A DNA stretch of 64,000 nucleotides. Origin: Elgaria multicarinata webbii (Eukaryota > Chordata > Lepidosauria > Squamata > Anguidae). How positions within the stretch are numbered: the stretch's first letter is position 1; each line of letters starts with the position of its first letter. Positions 11,375-21,620 of this stretch are shown piece after piece. The stretch covers positions 91,292,181-91,356,180 of the forward strand of contig NC_086172.1 of NCBI RefSeq assembly GCF_023053635.1, read 5' to 3'. A program made the translations under genes and the position numbers. The notes below the pieces were generated by a model. That model searched no databases, was not told the DNA's origin, and saw only the letters and a list, made by a program, of their open reading frames with translations.

Positions 11375-11436
11375 TATTGAGCAGGGGGTTGGACTCGATG
11401 GCCATATAGGCCCCTTCCAACTCTATTCTATGATTT
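11375..11436 (+). mobile_element. CR1 LINE 3' terminal fragment
   Basis: The stretch gagcagggggttggactcga ... ccttccaactctattctatg is the canonical CR1 3' tail. Just before it lies a short piece (ggacagggctcctgtacc, 11356-11374) resembling the family A MITE terminus. Confidence 0.75.
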
Positions 11437-11441
11437 AACTA

Positions 11442-11846
11442 GGGGGCTGTCTTCATGGTGCCGAGTTGGCGCCACTTCCCTCCTCAACCCCCTGCTTTCC
11501 CTCTCCCAGGGCAGGCATTGGGTAATCCCAGCTCCGAGGAGGGAGCGTGGAGTTTCTGGGTGGCTATCCAGATCCTGGAGCTGCCCCCCCTTCCTGATGG
11601 AAGGCGACCAATTGCTGGTCGCCTTCCACCAGGCTCCACCCCTGTGTTGGCCCTGGATTGGCCGTGGCGCAACATTTCATGAAAGAAATGCTGTGTTGAG
11701 ATCGCTCCCATTGAAAAAGTCAGGGTAAATCCCTGACTTTTTCAAATTGCAGCATCATAGGGAAGCCCCGCTGCACCTGCATCGTCTAAGCAACGGGGCA
11801 CAGATCCACAGCTACCGCAGGGCTTTCCCCACATGTAGATTCCCCC
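11442..11846. mobile_element. Fold-back element (GGGGGCTGTCTTCATG ends)
   Basis: The ends GGGGGCTGTCTTCATG and CACATGTAGATTCCCCC are approximate inverted repeats. Inside are short perfect inversions (gaaggcgaccaattgctggt with its mirror; aaaaagtcaggg with ccctgactttttc). It shares core words (tcgccttccaccagg) with the element at 56087-56515, so they belong to one family. I could not identify a target duplication. Confidence 0.6.
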
Positions 11847-12601
11847 AGGATGCACTAAGCAACCTTCAACAAGTCAAATTTGTTTTGCCAGAATGAGATA
11901 CAGTGAGAGGCAACGTAATTTATTTTTTATTCACTTAGGTTATTTTCATGATGATTTATGCTATATGATGATTTATGCTTCGAAGCACTTCTTATAAGCT
12001 GCGTTGAGGACCACATGAGAGAAGAGCAGTGTATAAGCTTAATTAGAAGTTTAGAAAAATCTTCACCTGTTGACTCTTTGTTCGATCATACCCCTATTAA
12101 AGGCATAGGGACTTTGCCCAAAGAAAAAGTAGTAAACTTACTCTTGGAAATTTTCCACTTGTGCCTTAAAATGAGCACTGATAAGGTCATAAAGGCTGGT
12201 GTGCATAGTAATGTCACATTCCTAGGTACTGACACATTAATAAGAGATTCTTCCTCCCTTCAGTTGTAATGTGTGATCAACCATATTAATCACAAATATG
12301 ATGCAATTAAGTAAAATTAACTGCAAGTGCAATCATGGAAACCTATGTTCTTCCCAGGAATAAGTCAGGGAGAGGGAGAGAGAGATCTTTACATTCCTAT
12401 TACTTTTTTTCCCTTAATGACCAGAGATCCCGAACATTTGGGGGATTTGTGTGCACATGTGGAATTTTGAGACAGTGCTGAAGGTGCACTCACAAAATGG
12501 CTGCCATATAATGGCTGCCTGGTGGGCATGGCCAGTCACAAAACACTAATTTCCCAGAATGCAAACTGCTGTGACATTAATCCTGGAGATCAGGTCTCAA
12601 T

Positions 12602-12682
12602 AGGCTGCAGGTTTCTTCCAGGAAATGGAAGACTGTTCTTACTCTGGACTCTGCACCTGGTGTGAGCCCTGTGCCCTACTTG
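12602..12682 (+). repeat. 81-bp inverted duplication, copy A
   Basis: This segment, beginning aggctgcaggtttcttcc, is the reverse complement of 15188-15268 with one mismatch in 81 positions. The flanks do not match. I do not recognise it as a known repeat and it has no frame I can defend. Confidence 0.85.
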
Positions 12683-13101
12683 ATTCTCATCAGGAGCTTC
12701 AGTTCTGACCTGTGGAGCTAGCAATAAAACAACAGTCCCATATTATCCTAGCTCCCCTATCTGCCTTCAGCTTCTTCTTCCCTGTCATTTTTGCTGCCTG
12801 CAGCTGATCCATAGCCTCCAAGTCTGGGCATGGATTAGGAAATGGTGTTCAGAGGGCCCCACCCACCCCGTCCACAGTCTGTGGAATAGCTAGAAGCTTT
12901 ATGTGCTACAACCAGCTGGCCAGAATAAAGCCTCGAGGCTGTTTCCCACATTACATTTCCCCAACTCAGAGATAATCTCTGTATGCAAACAAGCATATTG
13001 TTTGAAGTGAATGACAAGTGCTCTTGTTGCTGCATTTAATTGTTCAGATTGCTTCTGTGTAGGGAAATGTGTGACATGTGATGTGACCATCACACACACT
13101 T

Positions 13102-13103
<2 letters not shown>

Positions 13104-13139
<36 letters not shown>

Positions 13140-13140
13140 T
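13104..13140. repeat. (ATT)n microsatellite at a LINE tail
   Basis: About 12 ATT units sit directly beside the reversed LINE tail at 13141-13260, so they probably grew from its A-rich 3' end. Confidence 0.9.
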
Positions 13141-13260
13141 ACATTTATATACCACCCCATAACCAAGGCTCTCTGGGCAGTTTACATAGGATAAAAACAC
13201 TTAAAAACAATATACAAAAATTTAAAAACATCCCTCTCCTGCAGATGATAGTTCTCCTAG
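13141..13260 (-). mobile_element. L2-type LINE 3' tail, antisense
   Basis: The words tataccaccccataacc and ggctctctgggcagttta are the reverse complement of the common squamate LINE end (compare the sense end at 59360-59425, 'ccgcccagagagcttcggct'). It is strongly 5'-truncated. Confidence 0.6.
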
Positions 13261-13690
13261 GCCCCCTCAGCCAGCTATCTTATATATCCCTCCAAGGAAG
13301 GGAGGGGGGATGGTGGAAATTGTCCAAGCAGCTGGCTTAGTACCTGGGGGGCCTGGGCCTGCAAGGAGTGGCAGTCTGTCAGGCAGAAAGTCCACAGGGA
13401 AGAGCAGTGGTGGTGGTGATGGCAGCAGCAGCAGCAACAGCAAGAGCAAGCACTGTCTCCTCCCCGGGCAATGGGCCTCCCTCTCCTGCAGGTGATGATT
13501 CACTTTATCCACCTGTCCCCTTTCATCTGATAGATAGATAAGGAATCCAGGCAGGTTTGATTGCTACTGGGGATAGCCGTCCCTGCTCAATCAATCAAAA
13601 ATGTCCCTTTGATTGTAGTTGAACTCTTGCTGATTCAATTCCCCTTTCCAGTGATGATAGGGCAGTATTTTGTTGGTGTATACTCAGTGA

Positions 13691-13808
13691 CTGGGTTCAC
13701 ACAACACAATAACCCACACTCAAGGGTTGAGAGTATGCGTTGCATGTTGGTTGTCATTGAACGGTGGGTTGCTGTTGAAATGTGGGTTGTTGTGTTGTCT
13801 GAACCCAG
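13691..13808. mobile_element. Short fold-back MITE (CTGGGTTCACACAACAC ends)
   Basis: CTGGGTTCACACAACACAAT on the left pairs with GTTGTGTTGTCTGAACCCAG on the right. Internal words (aacccacactcaa and aaatgtgggtt) also pair. Length is 118 bp and it is non-coding. No clear target duplication was found. Confidence 0.65.
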
Positions 13809-14631
13809 CCATGATAACAAGCCATGGTTTGTTAACCGCAAACAACCCATGAAGAAAACCCATGGTTTGTTGTTGGGTTATGAACTGTGCTACAGATGGA
13901 TAGTTGTGTAATGTACCTGTCATTGTGATGCAGCTTGTGACAGCTTTCTCTGTTTACTAACATCTTTGTTTTGCGTGGAAGGGAAAGCAGTATAAAATTG
14001 TTCGCAGATATGAAAAATAAAAAAGGTTTTTTAAAGGAGAAAAAGGGAAGGATCTTACTACATGAGGACTCCAGTGTAGCAGTGTGAGAGAGCACACCCC
14101 AATTTATATTTGTATATGTGTGCATATCATATGTGTATAAAGTGAACCAAAAAGTACTCAAAGCCACAAGTGGTTCTTCTATTATTCATTAGGTGTTTAA
14201 TAAAAACACAATTGGATAAGCACTCCTGCACACATGCTATGTATAGGCAAGAGCATAATAATATCAAATAAATATATAAAGAGCACAACTTCCAAGAACT
14301 TATTTTTAATGGGTTGAATCCAGGGGCTTGTCTATACACTGTACTTACCCCATCATGGCTGCATGTTTGCTTCCTGTTGTATATACAATGTAGCCACCAA
14401 TCTGCAGCCATATTGGAGTATTCACTGTGAAGCTGCACATTTTCAATGTGTCAGTTTACAGCATGTTTTTGCTTTGCTTCGACATCACCATAGTTTTTTG
14501 TCTGTATGTCAGCAGAGGATTCTGTTTGGGTTTAATGAAGTGGGCATAGTTAGAGGGCAGATCCCATTGTCATCACTGATGTTGGTCCTCCCCTCTTGGG
14601 GCAGGTAGCCACCCCCCCTTTCTCCACAGAT

Positions 14632-15180
14632 GGGGCTTTGCTAGACGGAGGTTTCAGCCCAGGCTGACCCCGGGCTCACCTCTGTGCATCCAGATGACGC
14701 ACAGGGGATCCTGGGGTCAGCCAGGGCTAAAACCTCCTTCGGCCTGGGCTAACCAGAACCTCTTTTGGCCCAGTATTACCCACGGCCTCAGGTTGAGCCC
14801 AAGACTGCGGGCGTCTAGCTCGTTCCACCACTTTTCCCGGCTACCGTGCTTACTCGTGAGTAGCCGGGACAAGCGGTGGAACCCGGGGGAGGTATGGGGG
14901 GAAGATTGGAGCCCGGGGGAGGGGGGGGAGATCAGAGGCGGGGGGGCAGGTGGGTGGGTGGACAACGGAGCTGGCAGGGATGGAGGGGAAACGAAGCCAG
15001 CGGGAGAGGGGGGGGACTCATGGCCAAGGATGGGGAGCGGGGAGAAGTTGTTTTTTTTAAAAGGGCCTTACCTAAGTGCAGGAGTGTTCCTGCATCCGGC
15101 ACCTTTAAAAAAATTTAAAAATGGCGGACGTGACGGGGCTTTGCTTTCCCCCGTCGCGTCAGTAGGTCTAGCAAAGCCCC
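14632..15180. mobile_element. Fold-back element (GGGGCTTTGCTAGAC ends)
   Basis: Exact 15-bp inverted ends, GGGGCTTTGCTAGAC and GTCTAGCAAAGCCCC, bound a 549-bp GC-rich element. A perfect inner hairpin is formed by cccggctac and gtagccggg near 14840-14870. There is no obvious target duplication. Open frames inside are low-complexity glycine-rich translations of G runs. The 81-bp duplicated segment copy B begins only 8 bp beyond its right end. Confidence 0.7.
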
Positions 15181-15187
15181 AAAGCAA

Positions 15188-15268
15188 CAAGTAGGGCACA
15201 GGGCTCACACCAGGTGCAGAGTCCAGAGTAAGAACAGTCTTCCATTTCCTGGAAGAAACCTGCAACCT
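15188..15268 (-). repeat. 81-bp inverted duplication, copy B
   Basis: Reverse complement of 12602-12682 with a single mismatch. It lies immediately outside the fold-back element ending at 15180. Confidence 0.85.
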
Positions 15269-16557
15269 TTCTCAGAATAGTAGCGGCTGCACAGTTTCAG
15301 CTGTAAGAGCAGGCTTCGCTCTGTCTTAGCACGTCATTGTACTGATGAAGCAGTCCCATTAGTGGAACCAGGAGAGAAGTAATTCCCCCTTCCCCCTGAA
15401 GCCCCTATGAATCCTCACAATTTGCTCTGGGCGGGTGCTGAGAATCATTCTGGAGCAGATTTTCAGGTGGTGCAGGGGACTGCAAGTGGCAGGAGGGTAG
15501 GCTAAAAGTCTCATCATGCTAGCAGACCTTTTAACCCAGTGTTAAAAGTGAAATGAAGCTTGAATAATACAGGGAGACTCATAACATGATGCCAGCCAGG
15601 AAGGGAGTTGTGTCTTTCATCAGTTACTAAAGTTTTGGAGGAACCTGTGACATACCTGCAACTCAACCTCATGCAGCGATCAAGCACAAGAAGGATCGCG
15701 TGGCAACCAAACCCAGGAGGTTTCCCATGGTCCCAGCAATTCTTGTGGATCACCTGCTGCCAAACTTAATTAGCAGGGTCTTGTACCCTTTGGACTGTAG
15801 TAATGTCCATGTGGAACTGGGCTTGTTAGAAAGCAAGTCTATGAACCTTGGGAACCATCCCTCGGGGTGGGTGAAAAATAAAATTAAACTAAGAGCCCTA
15901 TAATTATTCGTAGTGAAATGGCACACCCTAGGAAGAACCTCCCAAGAGCTCTGTGCATTTAAGTGCTATTTTAAGGGATTAAGTGGTGTTGTCATCTATA
16001 GTTATTCACTTCCTACTTTCCTACACCTTGTAGCTTGATCTTCTTTCAAAGATCTCCCAGGTGGCCTCCCATCCAGACAGTGCTTAAGGCCGTATCCACT
16101 AGTGTGTCATATACAATTCTTTCATGTGCCCATCATACATACACAAAGAAAGAGAGTGTGTGAGAGAGCGTACTGTGCATTTCCGTGGCTTGCACTGCTA
16201 AGTCCCTGCTAAATCTGAGGGCCCTACGTCAACATTGCTTGCAAATGCATGTAACAAAACTCTGAAGGCCTCTTCCTTTTAGAGAACATTTCAGCAAGGG
16301 GCAATTTAGAGTAGAGAAAGAGGGTACTTAACCATTTTCCTGCCTACCACTCCTCTGCTTAAAATGCCCCCACAGTTGCTGCTTCCTCGTGTGATTCAAA
16401 ACATGAACAAACAAACCACGCCTGGAACCCTGCATGGGGTGGATATATGGGTTTGGGACAGGGCAGAGAAGAAATGAGCAGAAGAAGGGTTAAGAATCCC
16501 TCTTTGCAACTTCTCCACTCTAAAGTGTCTCCTCCCAAAGCTGCTTCAAATGTAGAC

Positions 16558-16660
16558 CAGCCTTCTCGAACCTAATGCCCTCCAGTTTTGTGGGACTGCA
16601 ACTCCCAGCATTCCCAATGAATGCCTAACACATCTGTAGGGCACTAGGTTCAGAAAGCTG
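16558..16660. mobile_element. hAT-like fold-back MITE, family B, decayed copy
   Basis: CAGCCTTCTCGAACC at the left and aggttcagaaagctg at the right, with the 'gggactgcaactcccagca' core, match the family best seen at 21491-21620. Flanks are only 5 of 8 alike, consistent with age. Confidence 0.6.
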
Positions 16661-16854
16661 TTATAGAGCATTAGCATTCCAATACATTCATTTGTGGGTG
16701 AGGTTTTCTTAGCCCCCCCCTCCACTCCTTATACTATCATCCCAATGTTGTAGAAGAAAAATGAGCTTAACGCTCAGTATAAACATATGTTGCTCAAGCA
16801 CAACAAGTTGGTAATACAAATGCAGTGCTGAGTTTCTGGGTCTCACTACTGTGC

Positions 16855-16855
<1 letters not shown>

Positions 16856-16900
<45 letters not shown>

Positions 16901-17005
16901 TCTTAGTTGCCTTTCTCTTTTAAAAGACCCAAAGCAGCTTGCAACGAAATGATTAAAACAAGCAAAATATGAAATAGCTAAAACAATTCCCAATAAAACA
17001 CCAAA
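16856..17005 (-). mobile_element. (ATT)n microsatellite plus antisense LINE tail
   Basis: About 15 ATT units (16856-16900) are followed by ttgcctttctcttttaaaag and aaagcagcttgcaacgaaat, which read as a reversed LINE 3' end. It differs from the L2 tail at 13141, so it is probably another subfamily. Confidence 0.5.
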
Positions 17006-17294
17006 ATGTAATAAAACAACTAAGAGTTTGCAACTCTATGCACATTTATACAGAAAAAAGTCCTGCGACACCCAGCATCCCTTCAGCAATACTGGCTGGG
17101 GAATACTAGGAGTTGAAGATATTTTTTTGTGTCTAAGCATGCATAGGATTGTGCCCTTAAAAAGTGTGGGCCATCTTTATTTATATAGTTATTTTACTCT
17201 TTCTACCAAGAAAATGGGCATCAGTTTGGGTTTCTGCTTAACATTGAAGCATCTGAGAATTTGATGTTGTCTCTGTTCTCTCCTCTTTTCCTAG

Positions 17295-17396
17295 GTTATT
17301 CAGGGCCTGGTACTTGGAAGATTAACGAGTTGCTACACAGAGAGGACCCTGCTCAGGTTGAGTGTCCTAGTTTTGTGTGGAGTGGGCATTGCTATG
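17295..17396 (+). CDS. SLC22A18: SLC22A18 exon, third from the 3' end
   Basis: This is a 102-nt, phase-0 exon encoding 34 residues, starting VIQGLVLGRLTS and ending CGVGIAM. It aligns with human SLC22A18 VTQGLVIGQLSS ... VVGLAM (recalled from memory). The acceptor is excellent (a pyrimidine run, then ctag) and the donor is ATG|gtaaga. SLC22A18 (ORCTL2/TSSC5) is a 12-helix major facilitator superfamily membrane protein, thought to export organic cations. This exon covers a cytoplasmic loop and the next helix. The reading frame continues exactly into the exon at 24995. The start of the gene is not visible in the window. Confidence 0.9.
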
Positions 17397-18609
17397 GTAA
17401 GACTCTGGGCAAGCAAAGGCATCACCTGATTAGGCTGTCCTTGAATACTGTCCACTTTGGGATGGGCAGCTCAGTGTATGACAAGTACTGTGTTTGATGT
17501 CATGTGAGGTTATCTGAATGTTCTACCAGTGGGGCTATATTGGTGATGCTCCATTCACACCTGCAGCAGTTGTCGTGATGAACATGCATGAGTGAACCAG
17601 ACCCGTGACTTTTCAGAAACCAAAGAGATTTTAAAAATCCATATTGGGAACTAACCTATCTCTTGTGATTGAAGACAAGAGAACTATGTGGGCCTGCAGC
17701 CATCCTACCACCAGAGGAATTCCATTTCTTGGTCAGTAGAGCTGAGATTATTACTTCTGCAAATGATGTCGGTGCACTGAGATAAGTAGCCACTTCTTCA
17801 CTAGTTTTCTTAGTTCACACTGCATCCATTTTCTCACAGGGATTTTGCTATTATGACTAAAACAACAGCCCTACCAAGCTTCTGGGGCAACCACAGGAGT
17901 TTGATTCCTATCACTGTACAACTGGGACAAACAAGGGGGAAATTATTTCACTCATCTCTCCTCCAGGGATAGGGTTTCCTGAACCTTTCTCAAATGTGTC
18001 ACATTGGTAAGGACCATATAAAGCAACCCTTTTCTGCTTGCATTATATTAGCCAGAAGGGCAAAAAGTCAATCTAACCACATTATTAAGGTTCAGTTTCA
18101 ATGATCCTCCAAACCATTGCTTGAAGATTGGGAACATACTACAGAATTGAGGAGTCCCTCCACCCTTTCCCATCTCCCTCCTCCTCTCTCCTGCGCAAAT
18201 TCCTTCCTTCATTTCCAGGTGTGATAACCACAGCAACTTACAGATATCTTGGCAACTATGGATTACCAATAACCTCCAAACCATGCAAACCCACTTTGGA
18301 GGTTACCACTAATTGCAGTTGGCCTGATTCAAGCATTGCAGCAAACTATTTGGATGTCTCACAACTTGGAAGCAGGTGAGAGAATTTACATGGGAGAAGG
18401 AAAACGGGAACATTGCCAGTCCTCCAGACCTTAGCCAATCCTCCAGACTATAGTTTGGCAGATTGTCCAAATTGATCCTTCTGGAATCAATCATCCAGGC
18501 AAAAGTGTCACTTAACTTTGGAGACCACAGTCTAGTTATATCCACAGACAGAGGTTCTCAAACTGTAATCCGTTCAAGAGGTCTGTGGAATAGTTGCAGA
18601 ACAGTAGTG

Positions 18610-18967
18610 CAAGGGTGCAGAACCTCTTCCAGCCTAAGGGCCAAATCCCATTTTGGATAAGCTCTGAGGGTCTGCGTTCCAGGGTGGGTGGGGCCAAAGT
18701 CAAAAGGGGTGGGGCCAAAATACCAGCATGTGTTAGCTTAACACCCTCACTGCCAATAACTAAGCCTTCAGAGAGGCATTTCTACCATTTAGAATGGGGG
18801 TGGAAGGGAAACTCTGCAACAGATGGGAAGCTACCAAATCACTGGTGGTTAAGGAAAGGCCGGGGGGTGGGGGGAATGGAGGTGGCCATCTCAGGAATGC
18901 TGGAGAGCTGGATTTGGCCCTCAGGAAGACCGGTTTTGGCCCCCGGGCTGAAGGTTTTGCAATCCTG
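18610..18967 (+). mobile_element. hAT-like MITE, family C ('gcagaacctctt' ends)
   Basis: The left end is CAAGGGTGCAGAACCTCTT and the right end is aaggttttgcaatcctg. Flanks cagtagtg (18602-18609) and cagtagag (18968-18975) match at 7 of 8. Body words such as 'gggccaaatcccattttgg' and 'taccagcatgtgttagctt' recur in copies at 32780, 47660 and, reversed, 54040-54690. It is non-coding and about 358 bp. Confidence 0.78.
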
Positions 18968-19179
18968 CAGTAGAGAATATCTGTACTTGGCCCTTCACTC
19001 GATTTAGTTTTTCTGACCAGGGAGATCAAGCCTATGTTGACAGGGCCAAATTATGAGACAGGTTAACAAGGTCCTGGTCAAGGGTCTATGATTTTCATAA
19101 CATAGTCCTAGTGCAGTCTACTAATTTTTCCTTAACATTTGCCTGTTAAAGGCGCATTTCTCAGTAACCTGGCCTGGAG

Positions 19180-19273
19180 CCCACAATGTTTATAGTATAT
19201 ACTACTTTTATATAGTATATACCTTTTATATACCACTTTCATAGTGCAATATTCTGCTTGATGTAGATGAGGC
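19180..19273. mobile_element. Partial fold-back MITE (ATCTACACC family)
   Basis: The end ctttcatagtgcaatattct ... tgatgtagatgaggcc matches the right end of the element at 9769-10365. The left part is degraded into a TATA-rich repeat (tagtatatac). Confidence 0.6.
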
Positions 19274-20051
19274 CAGAGTTTTGATAAAACTGAGCTGATG
19301 CTGAAGAAAAAGTTGTTGTTAAAATAGGAGTTAGGCCTGTGCTTTATTTTGTAGAACAAAAATGAAGTTTCGTAAATGCTCCACTGAGACCCCTTGCCAT
19401 TTTCAAGTGGTCTATGGAGAGCAGAGAGTTTGGGAACTGCTGGTCTGGCACATCTCACCATATCAGCCTTAAAGGGAAAAGGCCACAGGGGGCTTCCCCT
19501 GACAAGTGTTCAGAAGGCAATGCAGCTGCAGTGGCCCTTTGCAAAGAAAACGTATTTAAAAGCTGTGTGTTCAAGGAGATGAGAAGGAAATATTCATCTC
19601 TGGAGATGGTATACATGTTGGAGCTCTTTTTCGGGGAAAAGCTATCTTGACGCAACTTGGCCTAAGCATCCGTACTAAGTGCAGTTTATAGATGTGCTGA
19701 CATAAAAAAAGATTTTTTTATGAGCTCAACAGTACTTTTATGAGGTAGACATTTAACAAAGATCTCAAGTTACATGTCCCTCCCCCCCCCCCAGTACAAT
19801 TCACTTCCTCCCAGCGGCCTCCAAAATATGCAGAGCTGAAATTAACAGAGAGGCCAGCTGTGCTGAAAAGAAGCCAGCAAAGGGTTAGGTAGCAGATGAA
19901 GAGGAATGAGGGGAAAATAGAGAGGGATATTGAACAGAATGCACAATGTCTCCAACCTGGGTCAGCCAGAGTTCGGCCTCATAACAATTCCGAAGAACCA
20001 TCCCAGGTCCAATGGCCCAGTCATCCAGTCCTTCCATAGGATGAAGCTGTG

Positions 20052-20210
20052 GTTGTGGGGAAGGACTATAGCTCAGCCCTAAAGTGCGTGCAGGAGATTC
20101 CAGGTTCAATCCCTTCCAACTCCAGTTTTTTGAAAAAGCATCAGGCAGTAGATGGTGGGATAGGCCTTGTGCCTGAGATCCTGCCAGTCAAAGTAGCCAG
20201 TGCTGTGGGC
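20052..20210 (+). mobile_element. tRNA-derived SINE, diverged
   Basis: Box-A-like actatagctcagccctaaag and box-B-like aggttcaatccc are followed by a body (catcaggcagtagatgg, gcctgagatcctgccagtc) related to the SINE at 8828 and 33952. Confidence 0.65.
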
Positions 20211-20227
20211 TAGAAGACAACTAGTTG

Positions 20228-20438
20228 CAGGGGAGGCTGGTGGCTCCAGTTTCAACAGGGCTATGAATCCATTCTGGGTTCCAGTCAGAACCAGCCAGAA
20301 CTCTATCAGAGCTATCCAACATGCTGAGCCTATTTTGGGGATAGGGTTCAGCACCTTGGACATCTCTTTTTAGAGTTCTGGCTGAATCTAACTAAAACCC
20401 AAAATGGATTCACAGCCCCACCAAAATCAGAGCGCTAG
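20228..20438. mobile_element. Fold-back MITE, family D ('gaggctggtggctcc')
   Basis: GGGGAGGCTGGTGGCTCCAG starts a palindromic segment with internal pairing (ccattctgggttccagtcag with ctaaaacccaaaatgg; gttctggc). Better copies lie at 61679-61862, and a partial one at 52231-52345. Confidence 0.55.
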
Positions 20439-20589
20439 TGGGACGTAGTCTAAGGCAGTTTCTGATGTCCCCTCTCCAGTGTTCATAGTGCCCAGTCCTA
20501 CTTTCTCAGCCTACAAACATTCTGCCTTGAACCTGACTCTAAACAGTTGTCTGGATTCTGATCCTGAGTGGGGTATTCTGGCAATTAAA

Positions 20590-20800
20590 AATATATGTTA
20601 TGTGTTGTTTTGCTACAAACATATTCAAAGCAATGTACAACCATAAAAAAATCACATCCTATTCAAAAGTAACAATACTAAAAACAATCAGTTGCAAAAA
20701 CAAGAAGCAGTAATAATCAATAAAACAGCAAATAAAAACTAGTAATGCTAAATATAATGAATGAAGTCATCTCCTGAATCTGCTTGGAGAGGTGGCATTT
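20590..20800 (-). mobile_element. Degraded antisense LINE tail
   Basis: A stretch rich in acaaccataaaaaaatc, caataaaacagcaaataaa and similar A-rich words reads as a reversed LINE 3' end. Family unknown. Confidence 0.35.
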
Positions 20801-21490
20801 CACTGGATAGTATAACATACCTGGGTACGAAATACAGGCATCATGTTTCATATTTTAATTTTGTGTGTTGCTTGTCTCTTTTGAATATATGTGTGGTACA
20901 CTTTTGTCCTGAACTTAGCTGTACCTTATCAAGATGCTAAACACACACACACACCCATACACCATTCAAATATGATATACCATGCACATATCTTGACCTC
21001 AGATGGGATACCTGACTGTACAGTAAAACTTGTTTCAGGCAGCTTTGGGCCTGTTGCAATGTTTTCACCCATCTCAAGGTGTCACAAGGACAAACACAAT
21101 AAGGACTGAAAGAAGCAGCAATATTTCTGTTACAGAAGAATGCTTAATATATTCATTTCAAAGCATTCTTAAGGAATGATAGACAGACCTGCAGATCACG
21201 GGGGGTGGGGGAGCGGTAAATAGAGTTTTAAGAGCCACCATTCATTACCAACCACAGGTTCCACGCCTTTTATCAGCATCCCCCATGTTATTTTTAAATG
21301 TCTATTGAGTCCATATTTCTGTGATCTTCTGTTCATGTTTAGTAACCTTCACTACACATCAACATTGGTAGGTTATGACAGCCGTATTTGGGGGCTCTTT
21401 CTTTCTCTTGCTGGATGTTATAAAATGAAAAGGTAGACAGTATGAAGCTATGAGTAAATTTTCAGTCTTAGCAAAGGAGTCTCTCTAGAC

Positions 21491-21620
21491 CAGCCTTCCT
21501 CAACCTGGGGCGCTCCAGATGTGTTGGACTGCACCTCCCAGAATGCCCCAGCCAGCTGGCTGGGGCATTCTGGGAGTTGTAGTCCAACACATCTGGAGCG
21601 CCCCAGGTTGAGGAAGGCTG
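21491..21620. mobile_element. Young fold-back MITE, family B, with exact 8-bp duplication
   Basis: This is a 130-bp near-perfect hairpin. CAGCCTTCCTCAACC... pairs with ...GGTTGAGGAAGGCTG over about 64 bp per arm, with only two visible mismatches. The target duplication CTCTAGAC is exact (21483-21490 and 21621-21628). Arm identity and the exact duplication mark it as one of the youngest insertions here. The 8-bp duplication supports hAT mobilisation. Confidence 0.92.

Larger units (their letters stand above)
1..17294. other. Left flank / upstream intron of SLC22A18, repeat-rich
   Basis: I looked for the exon that should precede the one at 17295 (transmembrane residues like human GYLMSFFGLLQM) and found none. 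Either this whole stretch is a long intron or an exon was missed. The repeats I can support are listed separately. The stretches 711-2274, 2612-4200, 6209-6600, 6780-7435, 7579-8150, 10370-11350, 11850-12600, 12690-13100, 13810-14320 and 15270-16550 hold no gene I can support; open frames there are short and resemble no protein I know. Confidence 0.5.
18549..19442. mobile_element. Decayed hAT/Charlie-like element with nested insertions
   Basis: CAGAGGTTCTCAAACTG at the left and gagtttgggaactgctg at the right resemble the inverted ends of Charlie-type hAT elements. The interior is occupied by a complete second hAT-like element (18610-18967) and part of a fold-back MITE (19180-19273). No target duplication is visible, so the pairing of the two ends is an inference. 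Confidence 0.4.

Noticed and set aside
11958-12269. 103-residue frame with an ordinary-looking composition
   Set aside because: No domain, no splice support and no similarity I recognise; not reported as a gene.
13310-13512. Low-complexity frames rich in Ser/Gly or Leu/Pro
   Set aside because: They come from trinucleotide-like gcagcagcaac sequence on both strands, with no protein resemblance.
14694-15194. 166-residue glycine-rich frame
   Set aside because: It translates G-rich sequence within a fold-back transposon; no domain and no codon bias.
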